Shown piece by piece: positions 18,826 to 27,430 of a stretch of DNA of 64,000 bases. The DNA is from Pontibacter anaerobius (GTDB lineage: Bacteria > Bacteroidota > Bacteroidia > Cytophagales > Hymenobacteraceae): positions 248,001-312,000 of the forward strand of contig NZ_JAPFQO010000003.1 in NCBI RefSeq assembly GCF_026241195.1. The letters run 5' to 3'. The notes under the pieces are model-generated. The model saw nothing but the letters and a program-made list of their open reading frames with translations, had not been told where the DNA came from and made no database searches. Every line of letters starts with the position of its first letter. Position 1 is the stretch's first letter. A program made the translations under genes and the position numbers.

Positions 18826-20124
18826 ATGAAGAAACTGTACATCACCTTTATACTTCTTACTGGGCTGTTTATAGCCATATCCTACAAAATAAAGGACGAC
18901 TACTATCACCTGCCTTACCCCAATGCGATTGAGTATGTGCTGGTTTTGCTTCTTCTGTTGCTGACAGCCATACTTCTGATTTGGAAAAAGCACCGGCAAA
19001 AGAAAGTATACCTTGGCCTGGTATCGGCAGCCACACTGCTGTTAGTGGTTAACGCGATGACCTACTACTTTGAGTGGCATCCGCTAAACCTTTCTCTGCC
19101 CTTTACAGATTCGCAGTCCTTTGAGGTGAGTCATGAGCCTTATGCATGGCAAACTGCCACACCAGCACGTGCAGGGTATAACCAGGAAGACATTGCGCAG
19201 TACCTTACGGAAATTGATGACTGGGAAAGACTACGGGGACTGGTTGTGATCAAAGATGGTAAGCTGGTCGTGGAGAAATATCAGAAGGGAGCCACCAGGT
19301 ATAGCGCCTTCAACGTTCATTCCGTTACGAAAAGCATTACCTCTGCCTTAACTGGCCTATCCATTCAGAAAGGCTATCTAACATCCGAAAACGAGTATGT
19401 AATGCCTTTGTTCCCAGAGTACGGGCAGCATCACTTGAAGGAAAAGTTAACCGTAGCCCATCTACTCTCCATGCGGGGTGGGTTTACTGGCTGGGATGGC
19501 CCACAGAACGTAGAGCAGGTGCTAGTGAATGAAGAAGTTTCTGAAAGCAAACTGGGCCAGGAGTTCAAATATTTTACAGGCTCTCAAATGGTGCTTTCAG
19601 CCATGATCACGAAGGCCGCTAAAACCACAACAAAAGAATTCGCCCAGGCAGAACTGTTCAAACCGCTCGGCATCCAGTGCGGCTTTTGGCGGAAAGTGGA
19701 CGGCTACTATGCCGGAGGCGATGAAACGTACTTTACCGCACGGGACCTGGCCAGGTTCGGAGAACTGTACCTGAACAAAGGCAGGGTAGATGGGACCCAA
19801 CTGCTGGACTCCGCGTGGGTGGAGAAAAGCCTGGCAAACTACACGCCCGAAAGCAAGGATTTCCGCACCTTAGGCTGCTACCAAGAAGTGGGGTATGGCT
19901 ACTCATGGTGGCTGCTGAACCACAACAATAAACCGGTTTACACAGCAAGAGGCAAAGGGGGGCAGTATATCCTCCTGTTGCCTGAGCAAAAGGTTGTTGC
20001 TGTGATACTTCAGGAATGGAATCTGCGGAAAGACTTTGAAAAGGAAAATGCATACTTGTGCAAGCTGCTCTCCATCCTGACGAAAGAAAACACCGGTACT
20101 GCTAGCGGTCTCGCACATAAGTAA
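18826..20124 (+). CDS. Membrane-anchored serine hydrolase, beta-lactamase/class C family
   Basis: A 432-residue protein. Three N-terminal hydrophobic segments (about 4-20, 36-53, 62-78) anchor a domain with the SxxK nucleophile motif S166-VT-K169 in VHSVTKSITSAL. HLLSMRGGF and a late RGKGGQYILLLP segment fit the class C beta-lactamase/esterase fold. Members hydrolyse esters, D-amino-acid peptides or beta-lactams; which applies here is not evident. It follows the ABC pair by 21 bp. The gene ends at an inverted pair of AAGTAT words (20168-20187). Confidence 0.8.
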   Translation: MKKLYITFILLTGLFIAISYKIKDDYYHLPYPNAIEYVLVLLLLLLTAILLIWKKHRQKKVYLGLVSAATLLLVVNAMTYYFEWHPLNLSLPFTDSQSFEVSHEPYAWQTATPARAGYNQEDIAQYLTEIDDWERLRGLVVIKDGKLVVEKYQKGATRYSAFNVHSVTKSITSALTGLSIQKGYLTSENEYVMPLFPEYGQHHLKEKLTVAHLLSMRGGFTGWDGPQNVEQVLVNEEVSESKLGQEFKYFTGSQMVLSAMITKAAKTTTKEFAQAELFKPLGIQCGFWRKVDGYYAGGDETYFTARDLARFGELYLNKGRVDGTQLLDSAWVEKSLANYTPESKDFRTLGCYQEVGYGYSWWLLNHNNKPVYTARGKGGQYILLLPEQKVVAVILQEWNLRKDFEKENAYLCKLLSILTKENTGTASGLAHK

Positions 20125-20167
20125 TGCTTCGGCTACGCCTCATGTACAAGGTTAGCAGCGCCAACTC

Positions 20168-20187
20168 ATACTTCTCTACAGAAGTAT
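20168..20187. terminator. Inverted AAGTAT pair between convergent genes
   Basis: ATACTTCT (20168-20175) and AGAAGTAT (20180-20187) form an 8-bp stem with a 4-nt loop, lying between the convergent serine hydrolase and methyltransferase genes. It may act as a weak bidirectional terminator. The arms contain the dispersed AAGTAT word itself. Confidence 0.45.
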
Positions 20188-20200
20188 AAGATCAACTTGG

Positions 20201-20821
20201 CTATACTTTCCTGAAGCTGCAGAAGAGGTAGTTCTGGATGTTGCCGGAGGGTGTGGTGTGGTCGGTGTGTTTACAGGTGATCTTCTCGAAGTGCATACCA
20301 AACCGATCTGTCAAAGACTTTTCAGAATACTGTTGCACGGGTAAGCCGCTGCAGGTGCTAGGGCCTTGCTCCGAGAAAGTGCCGATCACCAGGGCGCCAC
20401 CCGGGTTTATACTTTGCCGGGCCGTGTTAATGTAGTTCTCTGTCTCCCGCTCATCGGTCAGGAAATGGAAAGCCGCGCGATCGTGCCAGAGATCATACTT
20501 TTCTGTTAGTCTGAACGTGGCTGCATCTGCCTCAATCCACGTTACTTTGCCTGCCCGCTGCCCAAGGCGTTGCTGCGCACGTTCAAGGGAGGCCGCCGAG
20601 ATGTCCAGCACGGTAAGGTGCTGGTAGCCCAGGTCCAGCAGGTGATCCACGAGCAGGCTGTCGCCCCCGCCGATATCGATAATCTTGGCTGTTTTGGGGA
20701 GTTTGAACTGGCTGATGAGCTCCAGCGAGGTGGCGGGCACTGCCTGGTACCAGCCCATTTTGTCTAGCTGTTTTGTCTGGTATACTTTCTCCCAGTGTGT
20801 TTTTCTGCTGAGGTTCTCCAT
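20201..20821 (-). CDS. Class I SAM-dependent methyltransferase
   Basis: A 206-residue protein. Motif I, IIDIGGGDSLLVDHLLD (about residues 48-64), is the SAM-binding glycine-rich loop, followed by LTVLDIS (acidic end of strand 2) and EADAATF. The N-terminal WEKVYQTKQLDKMGWYQ resembles methyltransferase-12-type small-molecule enzymes. HDRAAFHFLTD and a GGALVIGTFS strand complete the Rossmann core. The target substrate is not identifiable. It is first in a minus-strand series, with no tight coupling to the next gene. Confidence 0.85.
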   Translation of the reverse strand: MENLSRKTHWEKVYQTKQLDKMGWYQAVPATSLELISQFKLPKTAKIIDIGGGDSLLVDHLLDLGYQHLTVLDISAASLERAQQRLGQRAGKVTWIEADAATFRLTEKYDLWHDRAAFHFLTDERETENYINTARQSINPGGALVIGTFSEQGPSTCSGLPVQQYSEKSLTDRFGMHFEKITCKHTDHTTPSGNIQNYLFCSFRKV

Positions 20822-20895
20822 ATGCTTCTTTCTCTTTTCACACCACCTGTAGTATAGATACGGGTAATCAGGGATAAGATTCCGGCTTGCCTGTG

Positions 20896-21765
20896 CTATC
20901 GGCTGCCTTTCTTTAGTTTCCTGACTAACTGCCTTTTTCTGCCGGCTTTAACTGTTGAGTTCCTGATGGCTGTTGCAGCACCTGCTGTGTTAAGATGAGG
21001 AGGTAAGTCAGAAAGCTTCAGTTTAACAACATCAAACTCAATGTCGCTCAGTTGATTGACTACCTGTAGGAATTGGCCCGGGTTGTGATGCATTAAGTGC
21101 ACAAGGGCCTCCTGGTCTATGTCGCAAGCGCCGTAGCTGTTCAGGAACTCACGCACGAAGTCCGTGTTTACCAGTGCCGGATTCCCCCTGATCCAGGAGA
21201 GCCTCTGGGCTTTTTGTTGCTTGATCTGTTCGATGCGGGCAAGTTGATAGTGGCGCCACTTGCTGACCAGCAGTGTGAAATCGCTGTGGCATGTGGCGCG
21301 TTCCGCTGCGATGGAAGGCCTGCGTAAGCTAATGCTGTCTCTGAACTGTCGGTTGTCGTACCCGATCTCCTCTCTGGCGAAGGCGTCCAGCGCTGCGTAT
21401 GTTCTGTGGCTTAGGGAGGAGTTCCTGATGCTGTTGATCGTTGAGTCGCAGCGGCTGTGGGTGCTGAAATTTTTACTGAGTGACAGGTTTACCTGCTTGC
21501 CCACGAACAAAGAGTCGTTTACTGACCGGAGGGTGTCTGTTCTATCCAGCCAATACACGTTTTTGAAATGTGTATACTTTTCGTAGATGTAACTCTTGTT
21601 GGCGGCAGGGATAGCAAGTTCAATCTGTGTCGCGATTTTAGCGGGCAATACCCGCACATGTATACTGTCCTGTGCCTTCGCATCCGGAAGCAGGCCAAAT
21701 AATACCACAACAGCTAACAGGAGGGGTTTTATAGTTGGGCTAGAGGCTACAGGTACTGTTGTCAT
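20896..21765 (-). CDS. Secreted protein of unknown function
   Basis: A 289-residue protein with a signal peptide (hydrophobic segment about 12-26, ending DAKA). The mature part is charged, with a possible helical region around LARIEQIKQQKAQRLSWIRG and a basic C-terminus (KAGRKRQLVRKLKKGSR). I recognise no domain. It sits 74 bp from the methyltransferase and 5 bp from the stop of the acetyltransferase gene on the same strand, so co-transcription with the acetyltransferase is likely. Confidence 0.6.
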   Translation of the reverse strand: MTTVPVASSPTIKPLLLAVVVLFGLLPDAKAQDSIHVRVLPAKIATQIELAIPAANKSYIYEKYTHFKNVYWLDRTDTLRSVNDSLFVGKQVNLSLSKNFSTHSRCDSTINSIRNSSLSHRTYAALDAFAREEIGYDNRQFRDSISLRRPSIAAERATCHSDFTLLVSKWRHYQLARIEQIKQQKAQRLSWIRGNPALVNTDFVREFLNSYGACDIDQEALVHLMHHNPGQFLQVVNQLSDIEFDVVKLKLSDLPPHLNTAGAATAIRNSTVKAGRKRQLVRKLKKGSR

Positions 21766-21770
21766 TTAAG

Positions 21771-22346
21771 TTACGCATCACGTTCATCTTTGTCCAGGTG
21801 CCGGATCACCTTGCACGGGTTACCCGCCGCAAATACATCAGCCGGAATATCCTTGGTAACCACGCTGCCCGCCCCGATAACAGAGCGGCTGCCTATACTT
21901 ACGCCGGGGCAGATTACCACGCTGCCGCCAACCCATACATCCTCGCCAATGGTAATAGGTTTGGCAAACTCCAGCCCTGAAGCACGTTCTACATGGTTTA
22001 TTGGATGGGTGGCGGTGTAAACCTGCACGTTAGGGCCGAACAATGTCCGGCTGCCGATGGTTACCTGCATCACATCCAGCACCACGCAGTTAAAGTTGAA
22101 GAACACCTTCTCGCCGACAACCATGTTATAGCCATAGTCGCAGTAAAAAGGCGGTTGCAGCCACAGCCCCTCACCGGCATTCGGGATCAGCTCCTTCAGG
22201 ACGCGCGCCCGTTCCTCCACCTCGTCTTCGCGGCTATCGTTAAGTTCTTTCAGCAGCAGCCTTGTGCGTAGCCTGTCGTCGGCGAGTTCCTGGTCCAGCG
22301 GGTCGTACAGCTCGCCGGCCAGCATTTTTTCTTTTTCTGTTTTCAT
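21771..22346 (-). CDS. maa: Maltose/galactoside O-acetyltransferase-type sugar acetyltransferase
   Basis: 191 residues from the ATG at 22346 (MKTEKEKMLAGELYDP, the canonical family start). The open frame runs 35 codons further upstream, but that part lies in an intergenic palindrome and is not family-like. The left-handed beta-helix hexapeptides (IGSRTLFGPNVQVYTATHP, IGEDVWVGGSVVICPGVSIG) and the C-terminal AAGNPCKVIR are diagnostic. It transfers acetyl from acetyl-CoA to a sugar hydroxyl in the cytoplasm; the His of YTATHP is the expected catalytic base. Confidence 0.9.
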   Translation of the reverse strand: MKTEKEKMLAGELYDPLDQELADDRLRTRLLLKELNDSREDEVEERARVLKELIPNAGEGLWLQPPFYCDYGYNMVVGEKVFFNFNCVVLDVMQVTIGSRTLFGPNVQVYTATHPINHVERASGLEFAKPITIGEDVWVGGSVVICPGVSIGSRSVIGAGSVVTKDIPADVFAAGNPCKVIRHLDKDERDA

Positions 22347-22381
22347 GGGAAAGTATGAGTGAGGTGTGTTCAGTCTCTTAT

Positions 22382-22455
22382 GCTGGTGCGAGCTTGTAGC
22401 TCGTATCTTTTTGACTTCAATTATGTAGAGATACGAGCTACAAGCTCGCACCAGC
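22382..22455. repeat. Perfect 27-bp-arm inverted repeat
   Basis: Positions 22382-22408 are an exact reverse complement of 22429-22455, with a 20-nt A/T-rich loop. Arms contain GCGAGCTTGTAGCTCG, itself a partial palindrome. The element lies between two minus-strand genes, and its last bases overlap the stop codon of the AT-rich gene at 22455. It could act as a terminator for that gene, but lacks a T tract on the expected side; it looks more like a REP-type element. Confidence 0.85.
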
Positions 22456-23231
22456 TATTGTATTGTCAAGTCCCTTGAGCTTTTTCCAACTCTTGCCATA
22501 CCTGTACGACTTGAATTACACTCCCTTCTAACAACTCTTAAGACAGACTTATTTTTATGATATTCTCTGAAATCCTTTATCAATGTCTCATCTTTGAAGA
22601 TGATGTGATTTTGTTCATTTGAAGTATATTCAATAACGTCATGGTTAATGTTTTTGACCTCCTTAAACCTATCCACAATTATAGAGAAAGTGTTTGGCTG
22701 CCTATGATCAACCACTAACTCAGTCCATGTTGATAGCTCATCTGTTTCCTGACATTTAACCTGTCCTTTTACTGAATTACTGTCAAAGTATGCTTGTTTT
22801 ACTGAGCGAATATCTTGATGAACAGCGTTTCTGCAGGCAACATAAAAGAGCCTTTCCTGACTGTAGCCCTTATTATTGATAAGCATTAGGTAAGAAATGT
22901 ACAAGCTTGTTCTATCGCTGTAGAAGACTTCGAAGCATTTAGTGTTGAACTGTACCCTTGATACCTTAATGTCCTCTATAACTATTTCCTCATTGCTGCT
23001 TTCTGTAAAATTACTGTTGTTATCAATTTCTTCTTGATTGGCCTCTGCTAAGTTTTCATTTTCAGTTAGATAATTCAAATAGTCATAGTAAAGTAAATCA
23101 AGTATGTCTTCAAAATCATCTTTGCTTAAAGACTCTCCATAATTGTAAGAATTGAGAATGCCTTTATAATGAGCAATAGCGTCCTTTTTACACTTATACT
23201 TTTTGTTGCCTATGATTAGTGCCTTTCTCAT
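22455..23231 (-). CDS. DUF3223-like protein, AT-rich
   Basis: 258 residues, starting MRKALIIGNKKYKCKKDAIA. CRNAVHQDIRSVKQAYFD, KCQETDELSTWTELVVDHRQ and HRQPNTFSIIVDRF match my recollection of DUF3223 (DCL-like) proteins, where Cys and His residues suggest an HNH-like or metal-binding site. The function of that family is not established. Base composition is far more A/T-rich than neighbours (many AAT, ATT, TTA codons), suggesting recent acquisition. An acidic low-complexity insert (about residues 56-85) separates the N-terminal segment from the main domain. A 27-bp inverted repeat abuts its 3' end. Confidence 0.65.
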   Translation of the reverse strand: MRKALIIGNKKYKCKKDAIAHYKGILNSYNYGESLSKDDFEDILDLLYYDYLNYLTENENLAEANQEEIDNNSNFTESSNEEIVIEDIKVSRVQFNTKCFEVFYSDRTSLYISYLMLINNKGYSQERLFYVACRNAVHQDIRSVKQAYFDSNSVKGQVKCQETDELSTWTELVVDHRQPNTFSIIVDRFKEVKNINHDVIEYTSNEQNHIIFKDETLIKDFREYHKNKSVLRVVRRECNSSRTGMARVGKSSRDLTIQ

Positions 23232-23261
23232 GATTTGCTTTTTCTATTTATGGTATAGCAC

Positions 23262-24671
23262 CTACCTCACCACCCCCATCATCCAGTCACCGATAACCTC
23301 CAGCGCTGCCGGGGAAAAGGTTTCTTCCAGCTGCCCGTACTCTGCCGGTGAGCCGGTTTTAGCTGTCTGGAAAAGGTGGTTAAGGTCTGGCATCTCTTTG
23401 ATGGTGTACTTTTTATTTCCGCCGGATTTCAGGGCTTTTTCGGTGGCGGGTAGGTTTTGCTGGTGAGGCACCTGCAGATCTTTGGTGCCGTTCAGGGCCA
23501 GTACGGGCATCTTCAGCTTCTGCAAGGTTGGGGCGGGGTTGTAGGCCAGGTAGTAGCGCATCCAGGGCGAGCTGAGTTGGGCTACTACAGTTTGCTCGGC
23601 TTTGTCGGTGAGGCCCAGTTGCTGCTGTTCCTGCGCTGTCATACTTGCTTTTGCCTCCTGCTCCAGATTGCGTATCTGCTCAGCGGCTTTGGTAACGTCT
23701 TTTTCGGTGGCGGCTACCTTAAACTGTGCCTCGCGTAGCTGCAGGTATTTCTGAAGCTGCTCCTGAGGCACTCCGGCATTCTCGAAAACGGCTTTGTTCT
23801 GCGCCACCAGCAGCTCGGTGCCGGGTACGGCGTTACCTGCCATCAGTACCACAAAAGCTACGTTCGGGTTTGCAGCGGCTACCTTGGCGGCAATCAGGGC
23901 GCCCTCGCTGTGGCCTAGCAAACCCACTTTCTTCTTGTTTATACTACTATGATTTCGGAGGTAGTTGTATGCAGCGGTGGCATCTGAGGCAAAGTCCTCG
24001 GTGGTGGAGGTGGCAAAGTCGCCGCCCGATTTACCGGTGCCGCGGTCGTCGAGGCGCAGCACGGCAAAGCCCTGGCGGGTGAGGTAATCGGCCAGCACCA
24101 GGAACGGCTTATGACCCAAAATGGTCTGGTCGCGGTCTTGCGGGCCGGAGCCGGTAAAAAGTATAACTCCCGGGTGTGGTCCATCTGTGAGCGGAATGGT
24201 AAGCGTGCCAACCAGCTTAATGCCCGCTGCCTTATTCTCTATCGTTACCTCCGTGTTCTGGTAAGGGTATGGCTCTTTAGGTGTCTGCGGGCGCTTCATG
24301 GCTTCGGCGGGTGCACCTTTCTTCAGCAGCAGTGCGAAGCTCTGGCCGCCCTGCTGCCACTGCCCGTCTATGGTTTGGGCATCTGTAAGTTTGCCTACGT
24401 AGGCCGCGCCAATGTTTTTCATATCGATGTACAGGCTGTCCTGCACCTGCCGCACCTGCTGCACTGGTATGCCTGTAGCGCCTTGCTTGGGGCTGTCCAT
24501 GGTGGCGGAGAGGGTGCCATCCTCGGCGGTGCTGATGTGGAAGATAACAGGGAGGTCGGTGCCCATTACTTTCAGGGAGCCACTCCAGTCACCTACGAAT
24601 TGCGCTGGCTGCTGTGCATGAACTGCGGCTGTAAGCAACAGCAGCAGGAGGGGGAGGAGGAGTTTGTGCAT
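23262..24671 (-). CDS. Secreted alpha/beta hydrolase
   Basis: A 469-residue protein with a signal peptide (1-19), an N-terminal beta-rich domain (about 25-120; FVGDWSGSLKVMG, GQWQQGGQ) seen in front of many Bacteroidota hydrolases, and an alpha/beta-hydrolase domain from about 150. The nucleophile is Ser255 in LLGHSEGALIAAK; oxyanion-side motif GSGPQDRDQT, and His in MPDLNHLFQ is the likely catalytic base. DDRGTGKSGGDF is typical of peptidase S9/BAAT-like esterases. It probably hydrolyses an ester or amide in the periplasm. Confidence 0.85.
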   Translation of the reverse strand: MHKLLLPLLLLLLTAAVHAQQPAQFVGDWSGSLKVMGTDLPVIFHISTAEDGTLSATMDSPKQGATGIPVQQVRQVQDSLYIDMKNIGAAYVGKLTDAQTIDGQWQQGGQSFALLLKKGAPAEAMKRPQTPKEPYPYQNTEVTIENKAAGIKLVGTLTIPLTDGPHPGVILFTGSGPQDRDQTILGHKPFLVLADYLTRQGFAVLRLDDRGTGKSGGDFATSTTEDFASDATAAYNYLRNHSSINKKKVGLLGHSEGALIAAKVAAANPNVAFVVLMAGNAVPGTELLVAQNKAVFENAGVPQEQLQKYLQLREAQFKVAATEKDVTKAAEQIRNLEQEAKASMTAQEQQQLGLTDKAEQTVVAQLSSPWMRYYLAYNPAPTLQKLKMPVLALNGTKDLQVPHQQNLPATEKALKSGGNKKYTIKEMPDLNHLFQTAKTGSPAEYGQLEETFSPAALEVIGDWMMGVVR

Positions 24672-24692
24672 CGTTTTATGAAGTATAGGTTA

Positions 24693-25073
24693 TCAGTATC
24701 GCTGAAAAATGGTAAGCCGTAATTGCGATGCCTCCGCCAACAGCTGCACATTCGTCCCCTCTGCATCGTCAAACTCCAGCTGAAAGCCATCTTCGTAGCC
24801 ATGCTGGTTGGTCATGCGCCAAAGCCAGCTAATTTTCTTGCGCTGGTTCGATATCTGGGTAAGGCTGAACTGCCGCTCCAGCATCCCGAAATCCAGCTCC
24901 GGAAGTACGGAAAGTATGATCTCGTCCGTCTGCTCGTTTACCGCCACCACCAGCCATACTTCCCCCACCCGAAATACCACCTGCTGCAGCCAGCCAAACG
25001 CCAACTCGTGCAAGGCAAAGGCTTGTGTTACATCTGTTCCGGCCAGCGCTTCTAAATTCGGGAGTTCTTCCAT
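24693..25073 (-). CDS. Small protein of unknown function
   Basis: A 126-residue cytoplasmic protein without signal or membrane segment. It is acidic, with a compact alternating hydrophobic pattern (FRVGEVWLVVAVNEQTDE, KKISWLWRMTNQHGYEDGF). The style resembles small single-domain proteins annotated as DUFs in Cytophagales, but I cannot name the family. It lies 21 bp upstream of the alpha/beta hydrolase on the same strand, so it is probably first in that transcription unit. Confidence 0.55.
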   Translation of the reverse strand: MEELPNLEALAGTDVTQAFALHELAFGWLQQVVFRVGEVWLVVAVNEQTDEIILSVLPELDFGMLERQFSLTQISNQRKKISWLWRMTNQHGYEDGFQLEFDDAEGTNVQLLAEASQLRLTIFQRY

Positions 25074-25167
25074 TTCCTTTCTAAGATAGAAAATTATACT
25101 TTGCCAAACTATAGCTGCATCTAAGCAAGCGCTTTATTATTTTTACAGTGGTTTATACTTTAAATTG

Positions 25168-26190
25168 ATGACTCCCGAATCCCATTCGCTCAGTGCGCCA
25201 TCGGTAGGTTTGCTTTTGCATGTGCTGCGCCAGCAGGGGCAGAACGTGGAGGCCATTTGCCAACAGGTAGGGCTGGGCCAGCAGCTGGTGCATGATGTGA
25301 ACGCACGCGTTTCGGTAGAGATGGTGCAGGACCTGTGGACCGCCGCCATCGCCTCCACCAACGACCCCGACCTGGCGCTGCACGTGGCCGAAAGTATAAA
25401 CCCGACCTCCATGGGCACCATTGCCTACGTGATGATGAACGCGCCAACCCTGCACGAGTCGCTGCGGAAACTGTGCAAGTACCAGGACATCATCTGCGGC
25501 GCCATCCGCACGAGCCTGGAGGTGCAGGGGCAGCAGGCGTTCGTAAAGCTGGAGGCAGTAAGTCCGGTGCTGCAGCACCCGCGCAATGCCCTGGACTCAG
25601 AGCTGGTGATCTATAAAAACGCCTTTCCGGCGCTGGTTGGGCAGGAACTGAAGTATAAACAGGTGCTGCTGGCCTACCCCCAGCCCCAAAGTATAAAAGA
25701 GCACAAACGTATTTTTGCGGGCGCGGAGCTGGTGTTCGGGGCAAGGTATAGTGGGCTCGTTTTTGATGCGGCTTACCTGCAGCTGCCGGTGGTAACGGCC
25801 AACCCGGAGCTGAACCAGTTTTTTGAGAAGTATGCCGAGGAGTACCTGCAGCGGCTGCACCAGCCGAAAACAGTGCGGGAGCAGGTGCAGCGCGAGATTG
25901 CCAACTTGCTAAAAGGGGAGGAGCCAGGCTTGAATACGGTAGCCCGCAGCCTGGCCATGAGCATGCGCAGCCTGCAAGGCAAGCTGAAGGAAGAAGGTAC
26001 CACCTACCAGGCCCTGCTCGACGAAGTGCGCAAGCAAATAGCCGTAAAGCACCTGCAGGATAACCAAAGCACCATTACCGACATTGCCTACTTGCTGGGC
26101 TACTCCGAACCAAGCGTGTTCTCCCGCTCCTTCAAGAAATGGACCGGCATGGCCCCGGCTGCCTACCGGCAACGTATGGCTGCGGCGTAG
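25168..26190 (+). CDS. AraC-family transcriptional regulator (arabinose-binding-type N-domain)
   Basis: About 340 residues from the ATG at 25168 (a TTG one codon earlier is also possible). The N-terminal ~190 residues (VGLLLHVLRQQGQNVEAICQ, NPTSMGTIAYVMMNAPTL) fit the AraC arabinose-binding-type ligand domain of OruR/VirS-like regulators. The C-terminal HTH_18 domain has SMRSLQGKLKEEGTTYQALL and the second helix-turn-helix IAYLLGYSEPSVFSRSFKKW. It stands alone, divergent from the small protein at 24693 with about 95 bp between starts, so it may control that unit or itself. Confidence 0.9.
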   Translation: MTPESHSLSAPSVGLLLHVLRQQGQNVEAICQQVGLGQQLVHDVNARVSVEMVQDLWTAAIASTNDPDLALHVAESINPTSMGTIAYVMMNAPTLHESLRKLCKYQDIICGAIRTSLEVQGQQAFVKLEAVSPVLQHPRNALDSELVIYKNAFPALVGQELKYKQVLLAYPQPQSIKEHKRIFAGAELVFGARYSGLVFDAAYLQLPVVTANPELNQFFEKYAEEYLQRLHQPKTVREQVQREIANLLKGEEPGLNTVARSLAMSMRSLQGKLKEEGTTYQALLDEVRKQIAVKHLQDNQSTITDIAYLLGYSEPSVFSRSFKKWTGMAPAAYRQRMAAA

Positions 26191-26201
26191 GGTATTTTGT
26201 T

Positions 26202-26331
26202 CCTGCCGCAAGATTGCATCTTGTGGCTTCTGATGGGGCAAGTTTTCAGCTTGCGTAAGTGGGAAATGAGCAATCAACGCAAGCTGAAAGCTTGCCTCAT
26301 GGGGAACCACGAGTTGAAAACTCGCGGCAGG
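26202..26331. repeat. Nested palindromic intergenic element
   Basis: The outer arms CCTGCCGC (26202-26209) and GCGGCAGG (26324-26331) bracket inner palindromes: CAAGATTGCATCTTG, GCAAGTTTTCAGCTTGCG with its partner CGCAAGCTGAAAGCTTGC, and CGAGTTGAAAACTCG. The nested mirror-image layout resembles a small non-autonomous REP/MITE-like unit. No ORF lies within. Confidence 0.7.
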
Positions 26332-26436
26332 TTAGGAGACTAGAGAACTTTAACCCAGTTTCTTTAGAACTTAACGGCCCTGCATTCTCTAAAGGAAGGC
26401 GAGTTTGTTATCAGAACAATTACCCGCATAAGTTTA

Positions 26437-26444
26437 TACCTTTG
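26437..26444 (+). promoter_or_regulatory. Putative -7 promoter element of the DUF1684 gene
   Basis: TACCTTTG fits the Bacteroidota -7 consensus TAnnTTTG and lies 35 bp before the ATG at 26479. I see no clear TTG -33 element at the standard distance. Confidence 0.45.
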
Positions 26445-26478
26445 TTCCTGCATCCAACACAACCATATCACCAATACC

Positions 26479-27402
26479 ATGAAAAAGCTTCTTATTTCTG
26501 CCGCACTGGCCGGGTTTATACTCTCCTCCTGCTCCCAAACCCAGGATACCAACACCCAAAGTATGGCAACCGCTGCAGCGGCTGACTCCAGCTATGTGGC
26601 AAGTATAGACCAGTGGCACGCCACGCGTGTAGAAAACCTGCAGAAGGAAGACAGCTGGCTAGCGCTGGCCGGGTTGTATTGGCTGGAGCCGGGCAATAAC
26701 AGCTTTGGCAGCGCTGAGGGCAACAAGGTGGTTTTCCCGGAGGGGAAGATTGCCGGACAGGCGGGCAGTTTTATACTTGATGGCGATGTGGTGAAGCTGC
26801 AGGTAGCCCAAGGTGCCGACATTACCCTGAACAACGAACCTGTGCAGCAGGAGGCGATAGTGTATAGGCCGGAGATGGAGCAGCCGGCAGAAATGCGCCA
26901 TGGCTCTTTAAAGTGGGTGGTGATACAGCGCGGCGACAAGTATGGCGTCAGGTTGTGGGATGCTGAGAGCGAGGCCCGAAAGAACTTTGCCGGGATAGAG
27001 CGTTACCCGGTGCAGCCGGAGTGGAGGCTGGAGGCAGTGCTGGAGCAGAACCCGTTGCCAAAGCAGATCGCCATTACCAATGTGCTGGGGCAAACTTCGC
27101 AGGAGCCGTCGCCGGGGGCGGTGGTGTTTACTAAGGATGGACAGCAATACCGCCTCGATGCGCTGGAGGAGGGCGACGAACTGTTCATCATCTTCGCCGA
27201 CCAGACAAACGGAACCGAAACCTACGGCTCCGGGCGCTACCTGTACATGCCAAAACCCGGCACCGACGGCAAGACAATCATTGATTTTAATAAAGCCTAC
27301 AGCCCGCCCTGCGCCTTCACCGGCTTTGCCACCTGCCCCTTGCCGCCTAAGCAGAATATCCTGCCGATGGCCGTTACCGCCGGCGAGAAAAGCGAGCATT
27401 AG
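26479..27402 (+). CDS. DUF1684 lipoprotein
   Basis: A 307-residue lipoprotein; lipobox LSSC with lipidated Cys18. The mature protein carries DUF1684 hallmarks: EDSWLALAGLYWLEPGNNSFG, YGVRLWDAESEARKNFAGIERYP and a C-terminal IDFNKAYSPPCAFTGFATC followed by CPLPPKQN. The conserved Cys and Asn residues near the C-terminus suggest a binding or catalytic site, but the family has no established activity. The gene is monocistronic, flanked by palindromic repeat elements on both sides. Confidence 0.85.
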   Translation: MKKLLISAALAGFILSSCSQTQDTNTQSMATAAAADSSYVASIDQWHATRVENLQKEDSWLALAGLYWLEPGNNSFGSAEGNKVVFPEGKIAGQAGSFILDGDVVKLQVAQGADITLNNEPVQQEAIVYRPEMEQPAEMRHGSLKWVVIQRGDKYGVRLWDAESEARKNFAGIERYPVQPEWRLEAVLEQNPLPKQIAITNVLGQTSQEPSPGAVVFTKDGQQYRLDALEEGDELFIIFADQTNGTETYGSGRYLYMPKPGTDGKTIIDFNKAYSPPCAFTGFATCPLPPKQNILPMAVTAGEKSEH

Positions 27403-27430
27403 AAGTTAAAAAGTTAGAAGGTGGAGTTCT

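Noticed and set aside
22347..22451. 35-codon upstream extension of the sugar acetyltransferase
   Set aside because: It lies in the 27-bp inverted repeat and the intergenic gap; the family begins at MKTEKEKMLAGELYDP.
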